Of a stretch of 60,326 nucleotides of DNA, positions 8,605 through 17,893 are shown one piece after another. The stretch comes from CANLBN01 sp050633825. Lineage in GTDB: Bacteria; Pseudomonadota; Gammaproteobacteria; Pseudomonadales; Cellvibrionaceae. The position numbers were made by a program, and so were the translations under genes. How positions within the stretch are numbered: position 1 is the first letter of the stretch; each line of letters starts with the position of its first letter. Where the stretch lies: NCBI GenBank assembly GCA_050633825.1, contig JBOEHG010000033.1, positions 1 to 60,326 of the forward strand, written 5' to 3'. Under the pieces are notes generated by a model. That model was not told where the DNA came from and made no database searches. It saw only the letters and a program-made list of their open reading frames with translations.

Positions 8605-9264
8605 ATGATATTGCTTCGCTATGGTTTTGTTTTTTTTGTCATTATGCCGGCCTTTGCTGCCGAGCGTTTTGCTGATGTCGATCTTTGGCTACCAAAAGTG
8701 TATCAAAAGCAGTATGTGACTTTACTGGATGCAGCCGACAAGGCACAAGCTGACCCTTATTGTCATAAACTACTCAGTGGGCGACTGATTGAAAGCGAAT
8801 CGACGTTAGAGCATATGCAATTTCACTTTCGTTGTCGGACTGAAGATAAAAAGACTTTTTCAATGCAAATTGATGGTAAAACGCTAGTAGTTACTAACGA
8901 ATACGCCGAGAAACAAAGAGAGCTTGAGGCCAAAAAGAAAGCTGCCGCAGATAAGCTACAAGCAGACAAGGATGCTGAACAAAGCCGTATGGATGAAGAA
9001 GCGCGAAGAGAATTACAGCGCGAACAAAGTCGTTATTGGAGTATATGTCGCAAGGCAATGAAGAAAAGGCTGAAATTATTCGAAAAAGTAGAGGTGTTAA
9101 CAGAAATTCCGCCAGATCCATCGATTGACGAGAAAGAATTTACTTACTTGGTTGATTTTGATGCACGAAGCCCTTCTAGAAAGCCGCTTTATTTTAGTAT
9201 TCGTTGTGATATTAGCAGTTTGGAAGAATATGCAGTGGATGTTTTTGCCAGAAAAAGAAAATAA
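8605..9264 (+). CDS. Exported coiled-coil protein of unknown function
   Basis: The product has about 220 residues. The N-terminus MILLRYGFVFFVIMPAFA is a clear Sec signal peptide with likely cleavage after AFA-A. A Cys-containing N-domain follows (Cys in DPYCHKLL and HFRCRT), then a highly charged heptad-like helix (about residues 100-145, E/K/A/Q-rich) and a C-terminal domain with two more Cys. ATG at 8605 is preferred over an upstream GTG at 8596 because it places the signal peptide at the very start. I do not recognise the family. A periplasmic location is inferred. Confidence 0.65.
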   Translation: MILLRYGFVFFVIMPAFAAERFADVDLWLPKVYQKQYVTLLDAADKAQADPYCHKLLSGRLIESESTLEHMQFHFRCRTEDKKTFSMQIDGKTLVVTNEYAEKQRELEAKKKAAADKLQADKDAEQSRMDEEARRELQREQSRYWSICRKAMKKRLKLFEKVEVLTEIPPDPSIDEKEFTYLVDFDARSPSRKPLYFSIRCDISSLEEYAVDVFARKRK

Positions 9265-9292
9265 AACAATAATAGCGGTTAAGATACAAATA

Positions 9293-9324
9293 AAAATGGC
9301 CCAAGATTGCTCTTGAGCCATTTT
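9293..9324. terminator. Bidirectional intrinsic terminator
   Basis: AAAATGGC (9293-9300) pairs with GCCATTTT (9317-9324), with an inner AAGA/TCTT stem and a TTGC loop. The A-run on one arm and T-run on the other let it act in both directions. It lies between the convergent exported-protein gene and the histone-like gene. Confidence 0.8.
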
Positions 9325-9344
9325 AGGTGAAATACTAAGAAGAA

Positions 9345-10154
9345 TTACTTCTTAGCAGGTCTACCTCTACCTGATTTCTTCTTAGCAGGCTTCTTAGCCG
9401 CTTTTTTCTTAGCAGGCTTCTTAGCTACTTTTTTCTTCACTGCTTTCTTTTTAGCAGGTTTTTTAGCTGTTTTCTTCTTAGCAGCGGCTTTAGCTTTAGC
9501 AGCAGCCTTCTTAGCGGCTAGTTTTTCTTTAGCAGCCTTCTTTTTAGCGGCTAATTTTACTCTAGCAGCGGCTTTCTTAGCTGCTAGCTTTTCTTTAGCT
9601 GCTTTTTTCTTAGCAGCAGCTTTAGCTTTAGCGGCGGCTTTTTTAGCAGCGACTTTAGCTCTAACAGCAGCTTTCTTAGCAGCTACTTTAGCGCGTGCAG
9701 CGGCTTTTTTAGCAGCTACTTTAGCTTTAGCGGCGGCTTTCTTCTCAGCAGCATTCTGTTTCTTCGCTAGGGCAGCTTCTGCTTTAGCAACAGATTTTTC
9801 AATAGCGGTAGCTTCTTTGTGGGCAGAAGCAGCTTGCTGAAGAGCAGCTTTGCTATCTGCTAAAGCTGCTTTTTCTTTAGCAGCAGCAGTTTTGGCTGCA
9901 TTAAGGACTTTAACAGCAGCAGCAAGTTGCTTAGCTGTAACAGCAGACTTCTTCTTTTTACGGATAGCGCCAACTTTAGTGCTTGCAGCTTTTACTTTCT
10001 TAGCTGCTGCAGCTGCAGATTTGGTGTCTTTGGCAATAGTCTTTTTTAGGTCAGAAAGTTGTTTGCTACGGGCTTTACCAAGGGCTGATTTCAGCTTGGC
10101 GATTTCCGCTTCCAGTTTTTGAACTGGATCTACAGTTTTTTTACTTGCTGGCAT
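9345..10154 (-). CDS. Lys/Ala-rich histone H1-like DNA-binding protein (AlgP-like)
   Basis: This 269-residue protein is dominated by Ala and Lys. Residues 1-130 are helical with scattered acidic residues; from about 130 onward the chain is a repeating AAKKAAAKAK-type array that grades into KKPAKKK repeats. It ends in GRGRPAKK, an AT-hook-like RGRP core. This architecture matches bacterial histone H1-like proteins such as Pseudomonas AlgP, proposed to bind and compact DNA. The ribosome site AAAGGAAAC precedes the ATG. The coding DNA is itself repetitive, so copy number may vary between strains and be misassembled. Confidence 0.82.
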   Translation of the reverse strand: MPASKKTVDPVQKLEAEIAKLKSALGKARSKQLSDLKKTIAKDTKSAAAAAKKVKAASTKVGAIRKKKKSAVTAKQLAAAVKVLNAAKTAAAKEKAALADSKAALQQAASAHKEATAIEKSVAKAEAALAKKQNAAEKKAAAKAKVAAKKAAARAKVAAKKAAVRAKVAAKKAAAKAKAAAKKKAAKEKLAAKKAAARVKLAAKKKAAKEKLAAKKAAAKAKAAAKKKTAKKPAKKKAVKKKVAKKPAKKKAAKKPAKKKSGRGRPAKK

Positions 10155-10477
10155 AGGATGTTTCCTTTGTATGTAAGATTGTAAAAAGTGTCGTTGATGT
10201 TAATTTTACGGCTGCGATTATACAGTTAATAGCCACAGAATAAATAATGTGCAACTTTTTTTTTTAAAAAAAAGGCGTTTTTTTATAAAAAAAATCACTT
10301 TTTTATTATTTATAGCCTAAAAATTATGAAATGCGTATTATTTTTACAATATTCCTTTAAATCTTGCTGGTATCGAGAAAAAGATTTTTTATGTGTTTTT
10401 ATGGTTTTCAGATCTTTTTCGTTGTTAATAAGACATTAAATTTTTAGTATTTAGCCCAGTTTTATTTACTCTGGCAC
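10155..10477. other. AT-rich spacer with long A/T tracts upstream of the histone-like gene
   Basis: This 323-bp spacer upstream of the histone-like gene (transcribed leftward) is very AT-rich. Around 10256-10303 it has runs of 8-11 T, 8 A, 7 T, 8 A and 6 T separated by short breaks. Phased A-tracts of this kind usually give intrinsic curvature. No ORF or clear operator is visible. The promoter for the histone-like gene should lie at the left end. Confidence 0.55.
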
Positions 10478-10885
10478 TTACATAAGGGGTCCATAGGGTA
10501 AAAATTTATTCGGATTATTCGCTTTTATCCATTTTAGTAAGGACTTATCTATCTTATTGCCGCGCTGCCGCAATAGTTTCGCAAGGCTAATCACCGGTGA
10601 TTTCTCTTCTGCGTGCCAATTAGCATATGCAATTTCTGCCAAAGTAAAAAATCGTAGCAAGGTTATTAAATCATTAACTTCCAATTTTTCAGCAATAGTA
10701 AACCACTGCTCTTTGGGTTGTAACATGATGGCTTGGTGCTTTAATTTTTCCTCTTCGGTTAGCACAGAGGATATGTCATCGCTTTTTAAGGTATTCATAT
10801 TTCGAATGACTGATTTTAGAAAGTCTATATCAACAATGTAATCAGATTCTTTTTTTCCTGTTGGTTCCCAAACACCTGTTTCCAT
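10478..10885 (-). CDS. Conserved-looking hypothetical protein
   Basis: I do not recognise this 135-residue protein. It is soluble, with a hydrophilic N-terminus, then predicted helices carrying EEEKLKHQAIMLQPKEQWFTIAEKLEVNDLITLLRF-type amphipathic text (split here; the core is near residues 45-80) and a WIKANNPNKFLPYGPLM end. There is no signal peptide, membrane segment or metal motif. The balanced composition and a strand that opposes dinB suggest a real gene. It shares its upstream region, including the LexA box, with dinB. Confidence 0.6.
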   Translation of the reverse strand: METGVWEPTGKKESDYIVDIDFLKSVIRNMNTLKSDDISSVLTEEEKLKHQAIMLQPKEQWFTIAEKLEVNDLITLLRFFTLAEIAYANWHAEEKSPVISLAKLLRQRGNKIDKSLLKWIKANNPNKFLPYGPLM

Positions 10886-10991
10886 TTTTTACCTCAATTA
10901 TTTTAAAAGTTGTTATTCTAAATCTTTTGACCAGCGTGCAGTATTTTTTTCACATTATTTAGCGCCTTTCATTTTTGCATAATTCACTTTA

Positions 10992-11011
10992 TACTGTTTT
11001 TATATACAGTA
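10992..11011. promoter_or_regulatory. LexA (SOS) box upstream of dinB
   Basis: TACTGTTTTTATATACAGTA matches the E. coli SOS consensus at 18 of 20 positions and has the required CTG-N10-CAG core (CTG 10994-10996, CAG 11007-11009). It lies about 117 bp before the dinB start and about 107 bp before the divergent hypothetical gene. LexA bound here would repress dinB until DNA damage. It could also control the divergent gene. Confidence 0.88.
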
Positions 11012-11127
11012 TTTTTGTTCTTGTATCGATTTATTAAGTGCCATATGCCTTAAAAGGGAGAGATAGTAAGTAAATAATCGATATCTTGGCTTATTTGGGT
11101 GTATGGGCATATTTGGAGGTACCGTAG

Positions 11128-12180
11128 GTGAGAAAAGTGATTCATTGTGATGCGGACTGTTTTTTTGTTGCATTAGAGATGCGTGATGATAATGATTTAC
11201 GAGGTATTCCTGTGGCAGTCGGTGGAGATCCTGGTCGCAGGGGGGTAATTTCAACGTGTAACTATGAGGCGCGTGCTTTTGGTGTGCGTTCAGCAATGGC
11301 ATCGGCACATGCTAAGCGCTTATGCCCTCAATTAATTATTCTGCCCCATAATTCCCTTAAATATCGTGAAGCAAGTGCAGAAATGCGGCGTATTTTTTTA
11401 GACTATACCGATAATATTGAACCACTATCTTTGGATGAAGCTTACTTGGATGTGACAGCTACTCATCATTGTTTAGGCAGCGCTACTTTAATCGCTAAAG
11501 AAATTCGGCGCCGTATTGAACGAGAGGTTGGTATTACGGTTTCTGCTGGAGTGGCAGTTAATAAATTTTTAGCGAAAGTCGCCAGTGATTGGCAAAAACC
11601 GGATGGCTTAACGGTTATTGAACCTGATCGTATTAAGTTCTTTTTAAAACAATTGCCTGTTAGTTGTATTCCCGGTGTTGGCCCTTCTTCACTCAAAAAA
11701 TTGTGCAGTCGAGGTATTACGACATGTTATGACTTGCAACAGTTACCTTTAGAACAGCTAGTTCAGTGCTTTGGGAAATTTGGGCAGCGTTTATATGATG
11801 TGAGCCGCGGTGATGACAATCGTCCAGTTAAATCACGAGAATTACGTAAATCACTCAGTGTTGAGCATACCTTTAGTCATGATATTGAACAAAGAGAGCA
11901 GTGTTACCCACTATTATCAGAGTTGGCTGACAAACTATCAGGCCGCTTAGGCAAGGTTGACCGTAAGCAGAGTATCACTAAATGCTTTGTAAAGATTAAA
12001 TTTGCAGGTTTTGAGAGAACAACCATAGAAGCCAATGCCAAATCGATCTCTTTACCTTTATTGAATCAATTATTTTCTCAGGCTTGGGAGCGTTACAAAA
12101 AACCCGTGCGTTTATTGGGTGTGGGCGTACGTTTTGATGCTCCTGAACCTTCTGCCCACCAGCAAATCACGCTCTTTTAG
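11128..12180 (+). CDS. dinB: DNA polymerase IV (Y-family)
   Basis: This 350-residue translesion polymerase bypasses damaged bases. The palm motifs are intact: HCDADCFFVALE at the start (first catalytic Asp) and SLDEAYLDV with the catalytic Asp-Glu pair. The helix-hairpin-helix segment CIPGVGPSSLKKL and the little-finger domain follow. The end QQITLF resembles the beta-clamp binding peptide of Pol IV. The start is GTG at 11128, supported by GGAGGT at 11115-11120 with a 7-nt gap. Expression should be damage-inducible through the upstream LexA box. Confidence 0.96.
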   Translation: MRKVIHCDADCFFVALEMRDDNDLRGIPVAVGGDPGRRGVISTCNYEARAFGVRSAMASAHAKRLCPQLIILPHNSLKYREASAEMRRIFLDYTDNIEPLSLDEAYLDVTATHHCLGSATLIAKEIRRRIEREVGITVSAGVAVNKFLAKVASDWQKPDGLTVIEPDRIKFFLKQLPVSCIPGVGPSSLKKLCSRGITTCYDLQQLPLEQLVQCFGKFGQRLYDVSRGDDNRPVKSRELRKSLSVEHTFSHDIEQREQCYPLLSELADKLSGRLGKVDRKQSITKCFVKIKFAGFERTTIEANAKSISLPLLNQLFSQAWERYKKPVRLLGVGVRFDAPEPSAHQQITLF

Positions 12181-12210
12181 GTGGGCAATATACAGCGTTG
12201 TATTAGGCGT

Positions 12211-14547
12211 TTATTTAAGCTTAAATTGTTGTAGCATTGAATTGATAGATTCAATCGAATGATTCACTTCATCATTTTTACTTAATACAGTTTGAGCACT
12301 GGCAGCGTTATTAGACGATAATGAATCTATTTCAGATATGTTTTCTTTCATGGTTTCACCTACTGCACTTTGTTCCTCTGCACTTGTGGCAATCCGTAAG
12401 TTCATATTGGTAATGTCGGTAATTTGTTGCAATATAGAATGCAGAGCCTCTTTGGCTTTTTCTGCATCTTGAACACAGGTATTAACGGCATCATTACCCG
12501 TATTCATTATAGTGACTGCTGAGTTAGCATTTTGTTGGAGCTCTTCAATAATGCTGTTGATCTCTAAAGTAGATTCTTGAGTACGACTTGCCAATGCCCT
12601 TACTTCATCTGCAACAACCGCGAACCCTCGACCTTGTTCTCCGGCACGGGCAGCTTCAATAGCGGCATTCAGCGCTAATAAATTGGTTTGTTCAGCAATA
12701 CTGTTAATAACCCCGACAACAGAGCCAATGTTTTCACTGGTTGTTTCAAGCTGCTGAATAATGGTAACAGCATCTTTTACATTGGATGCTAAGCTAGCAA
12801 TGGAATTTGTGGTACTTTCGACAACTTGTGCCCCCTCTGTTGCGGTTGTGCTGGCAGCTGTTGCGGCTTGTTCTGCTGAGCTGGCACTTTCTGCAACTTC
12901 ATGGGCTGCAATACTCATTTCACTCATTGAATGACTAACGGCTTGTGTTGAGTGTTGTTGTTTTTCTGCCCCCATTTTGTTCTCTGTTGATGCCTCTGCC
13001 ATAACGGATGCAGAGCTTCCTAGTTTTAGGGCTTCTTGCTCGATTTTTATCATCATTGATTGAATCTTTTCTACAAATTGATTGAAGTAGTTTGCCAGTT
13101 GACTTAGTTCGTCATTAGTACCACTACTGAGCCGGGCGGTTAAATCCCCATCACCTTCTGATAAGTCTTGCATCATACCGATTGTCTTACGGATAGGGCT
13201 GACGATAGTCCGTGCGAATAAGCTAGTCGCGATTACACTAAGCACAATAGTGATGACGGAAACCGCGATAGAAATAAAAGTAATACTGGATACCAGTTCT
13301 TTCTGTGCTTCTGTTACTTCCTCCATATCCATTTCTGCCAGTAAGGCCCACCGTTGTCCTAGAATCTCCAGTGGACGATAAGCGCTAACAACTTCTTTAC
13401 CTGTGAATTTTGTATAGCGCACTTCACCTTTTTCTCCATTAAGGGCGGCATCTACGGCAGGGTTATCGATAACCTGTAATAACATATTGGAATTTAATTG
13501 ATCAATGCGATTGATGGCCGCATCGCTAGCCAAATTATTGGTTTTTAGCAGTTTTAAAAAGTTATCTTTATTTTCAATAAGGCCTCTACTAATACTGCGA
13601 AGGGTTTTGTCCTGCCCCACGATTATGCTTTCACCACTGTTTCCAAGGCCCATATCCAGCCAGTTACTGTGGTGAGTCATTTCAGCATTAATTTTATCCA
13701 CCGGCATTTGAAAAATCAGCACGCCGATTTTTTCCTTACCAGAATAGATTGGCGAAGAAATAAATGAAGCTGCTGCTTCGTATGAAGGTGTATATTGATC
13801 GAAGTCGGTTAAAAATACCGACTCAACATCATTAGCGGCTGCGGCTTTGCGAAAAGCATCGCCAATCGCAGAATCAGCATAAGGGCCATCTATCAGTGAG
13901 GTTGCGTAATCCAATTCTTTAAAAACGGAATAAATAATATGACCCGTTTCGGCGTCTGCAATAAAAATATCATAGAAGCCAAAATGATTTAAAAATTTGC
14001 GTGTGTGTGGGTGTAATGCTGCGTGAGTTTCGCTATAAAGGGTTGTGTCTTTAATACTATCTAATATCTCTTTGCTACCCAATGGGTTTTTGTTGGCTGC
14101 AATATAGTTATACTGCAATGCAATGGTATTTTCATCAATTGAATTAAGTATTTGATCGGTGTTAGTTTTTTCTCCGTTAATTTGCTCATACCGTTTACCG
14201 AATTCGTTTTTATAATAATTATTCACTGCATCCCGTTGAATGCTTGCTTCAGGTAGCCCTTCGGCATCTTCACTGTAACCAAAAAACGACTGTCGTAATA
14301 CATAGGTATGTTCAATGATTGTGGGGTCACTGGACATCACTTGTACTTGGTTTTTAATTTCATCCAAATAAGCTTCAATTGCCTCACCAGTTAGTCCTGC
14401 TACCGCGATAAGCTCTTTTGTGGAGGCTTTGGTTAGCGCTTTTTCTGATTGTTGTGTGGCGGTATAACCAATGGTGATACTGGTGATTAACAGTGCAGTA
14501 ATGATTAATGAACTTGCGCCAATAATTAATTTTGTTTGAATATTCAT
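12211..14547 (-). CDS. Methyl-accepting chemotaxis protein
   Basis: This 778-residue transducer has an N-terminal membrane helix (about 8-30), a large periplasmic sensor of about 380 residues, a second membrane helix (about 420-442), a HAMP domain (RTIVSPIRKTIGMMQ through DELSQLANYFNQF) and a cytoplasmic signalling domain. The hairpin tip carries the invariant EQTNLLALNAAIEAARAG and GRGFAVVADEVR. The sensor looks Cache-like, but its ligand cannot be read. It has no C-terminal pentapeptide tether. It is a single-gene unit with no chemotaxis kinase nearby. Confidence 0.93.
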   Translation of the reverse strand: MNIQTKLIIGASSLIITALLITSITIGYTATQQSEKALTKASTKELIAVAGLTGEAIEAYLDEIKNQVQVMSSDPTIIEHTYVLRQSFFGYSEDAEGLPEASIQRDAVNNYYKNEFGKRYEQINGEKTNTDQILNSIDENTIALQYNYIAANKNPLGSKEILDSIKDTTLYSETHAALHPHTRKFLNHFGFYDIFIADAETGHIIYSVFKELDYATSLIDGPYADSAIGDAFRKAAAANDVESVFLTDFDQYTPSYEAAASFISSPIYSGKEKIGVLIFQMPVDKINAEMTHHSNWLDMGLGNSGESIIVGQDKTLRSISRGLIENKDNFLKLLKTNNLASDAAINRIDQLNSNMLLQVIDNPAVDAALNGEKGEVRYTKFTGKEVVSAYRPLEILGQRWALLAEMDMEEVTEAQKELVSSITFISIAVSVITIVLSVIATSLFARTIVSPIRKTIGMMQDLSEGDGDLTARLSSGTNDELSQLANYFNQFVEKIQSMMIKIEQEALKLGSSASVMAEASTENKMGAEKQQHSTQAVSHSMSEMSIAAHEVAESASSAEQAATAASTTATEGAQVVESTTNSIASLASNVKDAVTIIQQLETTSENIGSVVGVINSIAEQTNLLALNAAIEAARAGEQGRGFAVVADEVRALASRTQESTLEINSIIEELQQNANSAVTIMNTGNDAVNTCVQDAEKAKEALHSILQQITDITNMNLRIATSAEEQSAVGETMKENISEIDSLSSNNAASAQTVLSKNDEVNHSIESINSMLQQFKLK

Positions 14548-14816
14548 AATAATGCTCTGGAGGTCACTTTAAGGCCTAATAGGGGCATATGAAAAACATG
14601 CCAATGCTTAGTTTAGGTTTAGACTGAAAAATCTCAAAAATCAATATATTAGGGAGAATAATAAAGAAGAGTTAAAGGTATTTTTTGCGCTTTTTTGGTG
14701 CACTTTGCGTAGTGGTTGCTAGGGTAGGTTATTGGCTATTGCCTGTTACATGAGTATGAAACTGATCTATAAATGAAGCCACCATCCATGGTTGATTTGA
14801 TCCACTATAGGAAGCG

Positions 14817-17720
14817 TTAGCGATAGCTTTCAATGGGTGCGCAAGAGCAGACTAAATTGCGGTCACCGTAAACATTATCAATTCTATTCACAGCGGGCCA
14901 CACTTTATGCTGTTTAAGCCAAGGTGCAGGGAAAGCAGCGACTTCACGAGAGTAGGGGTGCAACCATTCTGCGGAATACATATCCTCTTGGGAGTGGGGT
15001 GCGTTGACTAAGGGGTTATCTTCCACCGGATAAGTGCCATTTTCCACGAGGGTAATTTCCTTGCTAATGGTAACCATGGCATCGCAGAAGCGATCTAATT
15101 CCATTTGTGACTCTGACTCTGTCGGTTCAATCATCAATGTCCCTGCGACGGGGAAACTCATTGTCGGTGCATGAAATCCAAAATCCATCAATCGTTTGGC
15201 GATATCTTCTTCAGTGATGCCACTTGACGCTTTCAGTGGACGTAGATCAAGAAGGCATTCATGGGCAACGAAACCATTTTGACCTGTATATAGGATGGGA
15301 AAATAAGGACTCAATTTTTTGGCTACATAATTCGCATTGAGAATGGCCACTTCCGTTGCCGAACGCATTCCCTCACTTCCCATCATTTTTATATACATCC
15401 AGCTAATCGGTAATATGCTCGCAGATCCCCACGGGGCAGAAGAGATGGTATCGTTAGCATTATCGACATTGGGAATGTCACACACAGGGTGCCCTGGAAG
15501 AAACGGTGCCAAGTGGCTTTTAACACCGATTGGGCCCATACCCGGACCGCCACCGCCATGAGGAATGCAAAACGTTTTATGCAAATTGAGATGAGATACA
15601 TCACCACCAAAGTGACCGGGTGCGGCGACGCCCACCAGTGCATTCATATTGGCGCCATCCACATAGACCTGAGCACCAATGCTATGGATCATTTCACATA
15701 GTTGGGTGATGCTTTCTTCAAAAACGCCGTGCGTTGAGGGGTATGTCACCATAATACAAGCAATTTGATCGTTCAGTTCATCAATTTTTTGTTGTAGATC
15801 GTCTAAATCGACATTGCCTTTATTATCACAATTGATGACAACGACATTCATACCCACCATTTGTGCTGAAGCAGGGTTAGTACCATGCGCAGATGAAGGA
15901 ATTAAACAAACATTACGTTGTGTTTCCCCTTTGTGGGTAAAGTAATTTTTAATCGCAACCAGCCCTGCATATTCACCTTGTGAACCCGCATTAGGTTGTA
16001 AGCTGACACGATCATAGCCGGTGCAGCTTGCTAGCATGGTTTCTAATTCGGAAAATAATTGTTGATAACCCTGAGTTTGCTCTGCTGGTGCAAAAGGGTG
16101 AATACCGCCAAATTCTGCCCATGTTACCGGGATCATTTCAGCTGTTGCATTGAGCTTCATTGTGCAAGAACCGAGAGGAATCATGGCATGATTGAGTGCA
16201 ATATCTTTGACTTCCAAGCGGTGTAAATAGCGTAGCATTTCAGTTTCAGAATGGTAATTATGAAATGTTTCATGACTCAGAATAGCATCGGTACGCAGTA
16301 ATGTTTCGGGAATACCGTGGTGTTGATTGATAAGTGCATCGTCTATTTTTATTAGATCGGCTTGTTGAACGTTATCATTAAAAATAGCGGCTAAGTTTTC
16401 TAGATCATCGATAGTTGTTGTTTCGTTAATACTTATGCTAATGGTATTGATATCTGATCGTAAATTAATGTGCTTCGATAATGCACGCTGAATAATATCT
16501 TGTGTTTGCTCATTAGTTTGAATGGTTAATGTGTCAAAGTAATGATTGTTTTTTAGTGAAAAGCCCATTGTTGTAATGACTTTTGCCAAAATACCCGTTA
16601 AGCGGTGAATACGATTTGCTATTCGTTTTAAGCCCTCGGGACCATGATAAATGGCGTAAAATGCGCTCATTAATGCGAGTAATGCTTGTGATGTACAGAT
16701 ATTTGAATTGGCTTTCTCGCGGCGAATATGTTGCTCTCGGGTTTGCATCGCCATACGCAGTGCAGTTTTGCCTTTGGTGTCGACAGAGACACCAATAATT
16801 CGACCGGGTGCAGCGCGTTTGAATTTATCAGCAAACGCAAAAAAGGCGGCGTGAGGGCCACCAAAACCCATGGGAACACCAAAACGTTGATTGCTACCCA
16901 CAACAATATCAGCACCCATCTCCCCAGGAGAGGTGAGTAAAACCAGACTCATAATATCCGCTGCAACAGTCACTAAAGCTTGTTTACTGTGAGCAAGTGA
17001 AATTGTGTTGCGTACATCTCTTACTTCGCCATCAGAGCCCGGATATTGTAAAAATAAACCGAAGCAATCGTTCTGCTTTAGTAGTTCATCAGGCTCACCG
17101 ACTAAAATAGTAAAACCAAAATGTTTGGCGCGCGTTTGTATAACAGCCAATGTCTGAGGGTGGGTATTCTGATCAACAATAAATGTGTCTGAGTTATTAC
17201 GCTTTTGTTGACGTTTGCTCATAGCCATGGCTTCGGCAGCGGCAGTACCTTCATCGAGCATAGAGGCATTGGCCAAATCCATTCCAGTTAAATCGGTAAT
17301 CATTTGCTGAAAGTGTAATAGACCTTCTAAACGACCTTGAGCAATTTCAGGTTGATAGGGTGTATAAGCGGTATACCAACCGGGGTTTTCCAATACATTA
17401 CGCAGAATAACGTTGGGGACAATCGTATCGTGATACCCCATACCAATATAACTTGTGAAAACACTATTTTGGGAGGCAATAGTGTTGAGCTGTTGAAGGG
17501 CTTGTTGTTCGTCAACGGGATGATCCAGTGCCATTGTCTCTGTTTGTAATATCCCTGCCGGTACCGTTTGTTCAATCAAAGTGTTTAGGTCACTGACACC
17601 TAGAGCAGCAAGCATGGCTTGCTGTTGCTGTTTATCCGGGCCTATATGTCGTTGAATAAAAGCACCGGGTTGGCTGAGAGACTGAATAGATTGAGAAAGC
17701 AATGGCCGTATGGTTGACAT
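14817..17720 (-). CDS. gcvP: Glycine dehydrogenase (decarboxylating), P-protein
   Basis: This 967-residue homodimer-type P-protein decarboxylates glycine using PLP and passes the aminomethyl group to the lipoyl H-protein of the glycine cleavage system. The PLP lysine lies in HLNLHKTFCIPHGGGGPG, and the N-terminal half carries QRHIGPD and the YTPYQPEI(A/S)QGRLE block. Length is normal and there are no breaks. gcvT and gcvH are not adjacent here, unlike the E. coli gcvTHP operon. The 5' region of about 170 bp is shared with egtB and is too short for a tandem glycine riboswitch. Confidence 0.96.
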   Translation of the reverse strand: MSTIRPLLSQSIQSLSQPGAFIQRHIGPDKQQQQAMLAALGVSDLNTLIEQTVPAGILQTETMALDHPVDEQQALQQLNTIASQNSVFTSYIGMGYHDTIVPNVILRNVLENPGWYTAYTPYQPEIAQGRLEGLLHFQQMITDLTGMDLANASMLDEGTAAAEAMAMSKRQQKRNNSDTFIVDQNTHPQTLAVIQTRAKHFGFTILVGEPDELLKQNDCFGLFLQYPGSDGEVRDVRNTISLAHSKQALVTVAADIMSLVLLTSPGEMGADIVVGSNQRFGVPMGFGGPHAAFFAFADKFKRAAPGRIIGVSVDTKGKTALRMAMQTREQHIRREKANSNICTSQALLALMSAFYAIYHGPEGLKRIANRIHRLTGILAKVITTMGFSLKNNHYFDTLTIQTNEQTQDIIQRALSKHINLRSDINTISISINETTTIDDLENLAAIFNDNVQQADLIKIDDALINQHHGIPETLLRTDAILSHETFHNYHSETEMLRYLHRLEVKDIALNHAMIPLGSCTMKLNATAEMIPVTWAEFGGIHPFAPAEQTQGYQQLFSELETMLASCTGYDRVSLQPNAGSQGEYAGLVAIKNYFTHKGETQRNVCLIPSSAHGTNPASAQMVGMNVVVINCDNKGNVDLDDLQQKIDELNDQIACIMVTYPSTHGVFEESITQLCEMIHSIGAQVYVDGANMNALVGVAAPGHFGGDVSHLNLHKTFCIPHGGGGPGMGPIGVKSHLAPFLPGHPVCDIPNVDNANDTISSAPWGSASILPISWMYIKMMGSEGMRSATEVAILNANYVAKKLSPYFPILYTGQNGFVAHECLLDLRPLKASSGITEEDIAKRLMDFGFHAPTMSFPVAGTLMIEPTESESQMELDRFCDAMVTISKEITLVENGTYPVEDNPLVNAPHSQEDMYSAEWLHPYSREVAAFPAPWLKQHKVWPAVNRIDNVYGDRNLVCSCAPIESYR

Positions 17721-17893
17721 GGAGCACCTGAATACAAAAATCGATGAAAAATACGCCAGTGATTATACGTGAAAGGTTTCCGTTAAGTGCGATTAAAATG
17801 AGTAAGATAATAATTTATGATAGCTGACCTTAACATCCCGATATATTAATGTTAGGGTTGCTTTATAGACTATAAAAATGAGTTCCATTGGTT

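Noticed and set aside
9850..10122. 90-codon frame opposite the histone-like gene
   Set aside because: It is the complement of Lys/Ala repeats and has no independent support.
11000..11308. 102-codon minus-strand frame across the dinB promoter and start
   Set aside because: It covers the LexA box and dinB start and lacks a family match or ribosome site.
17721..17887. Possible glycine riboswitch before gcvP
   Set aside because: The divergent spacer is only about 170 bp and shows no tandem aptamer-like conserved segments.
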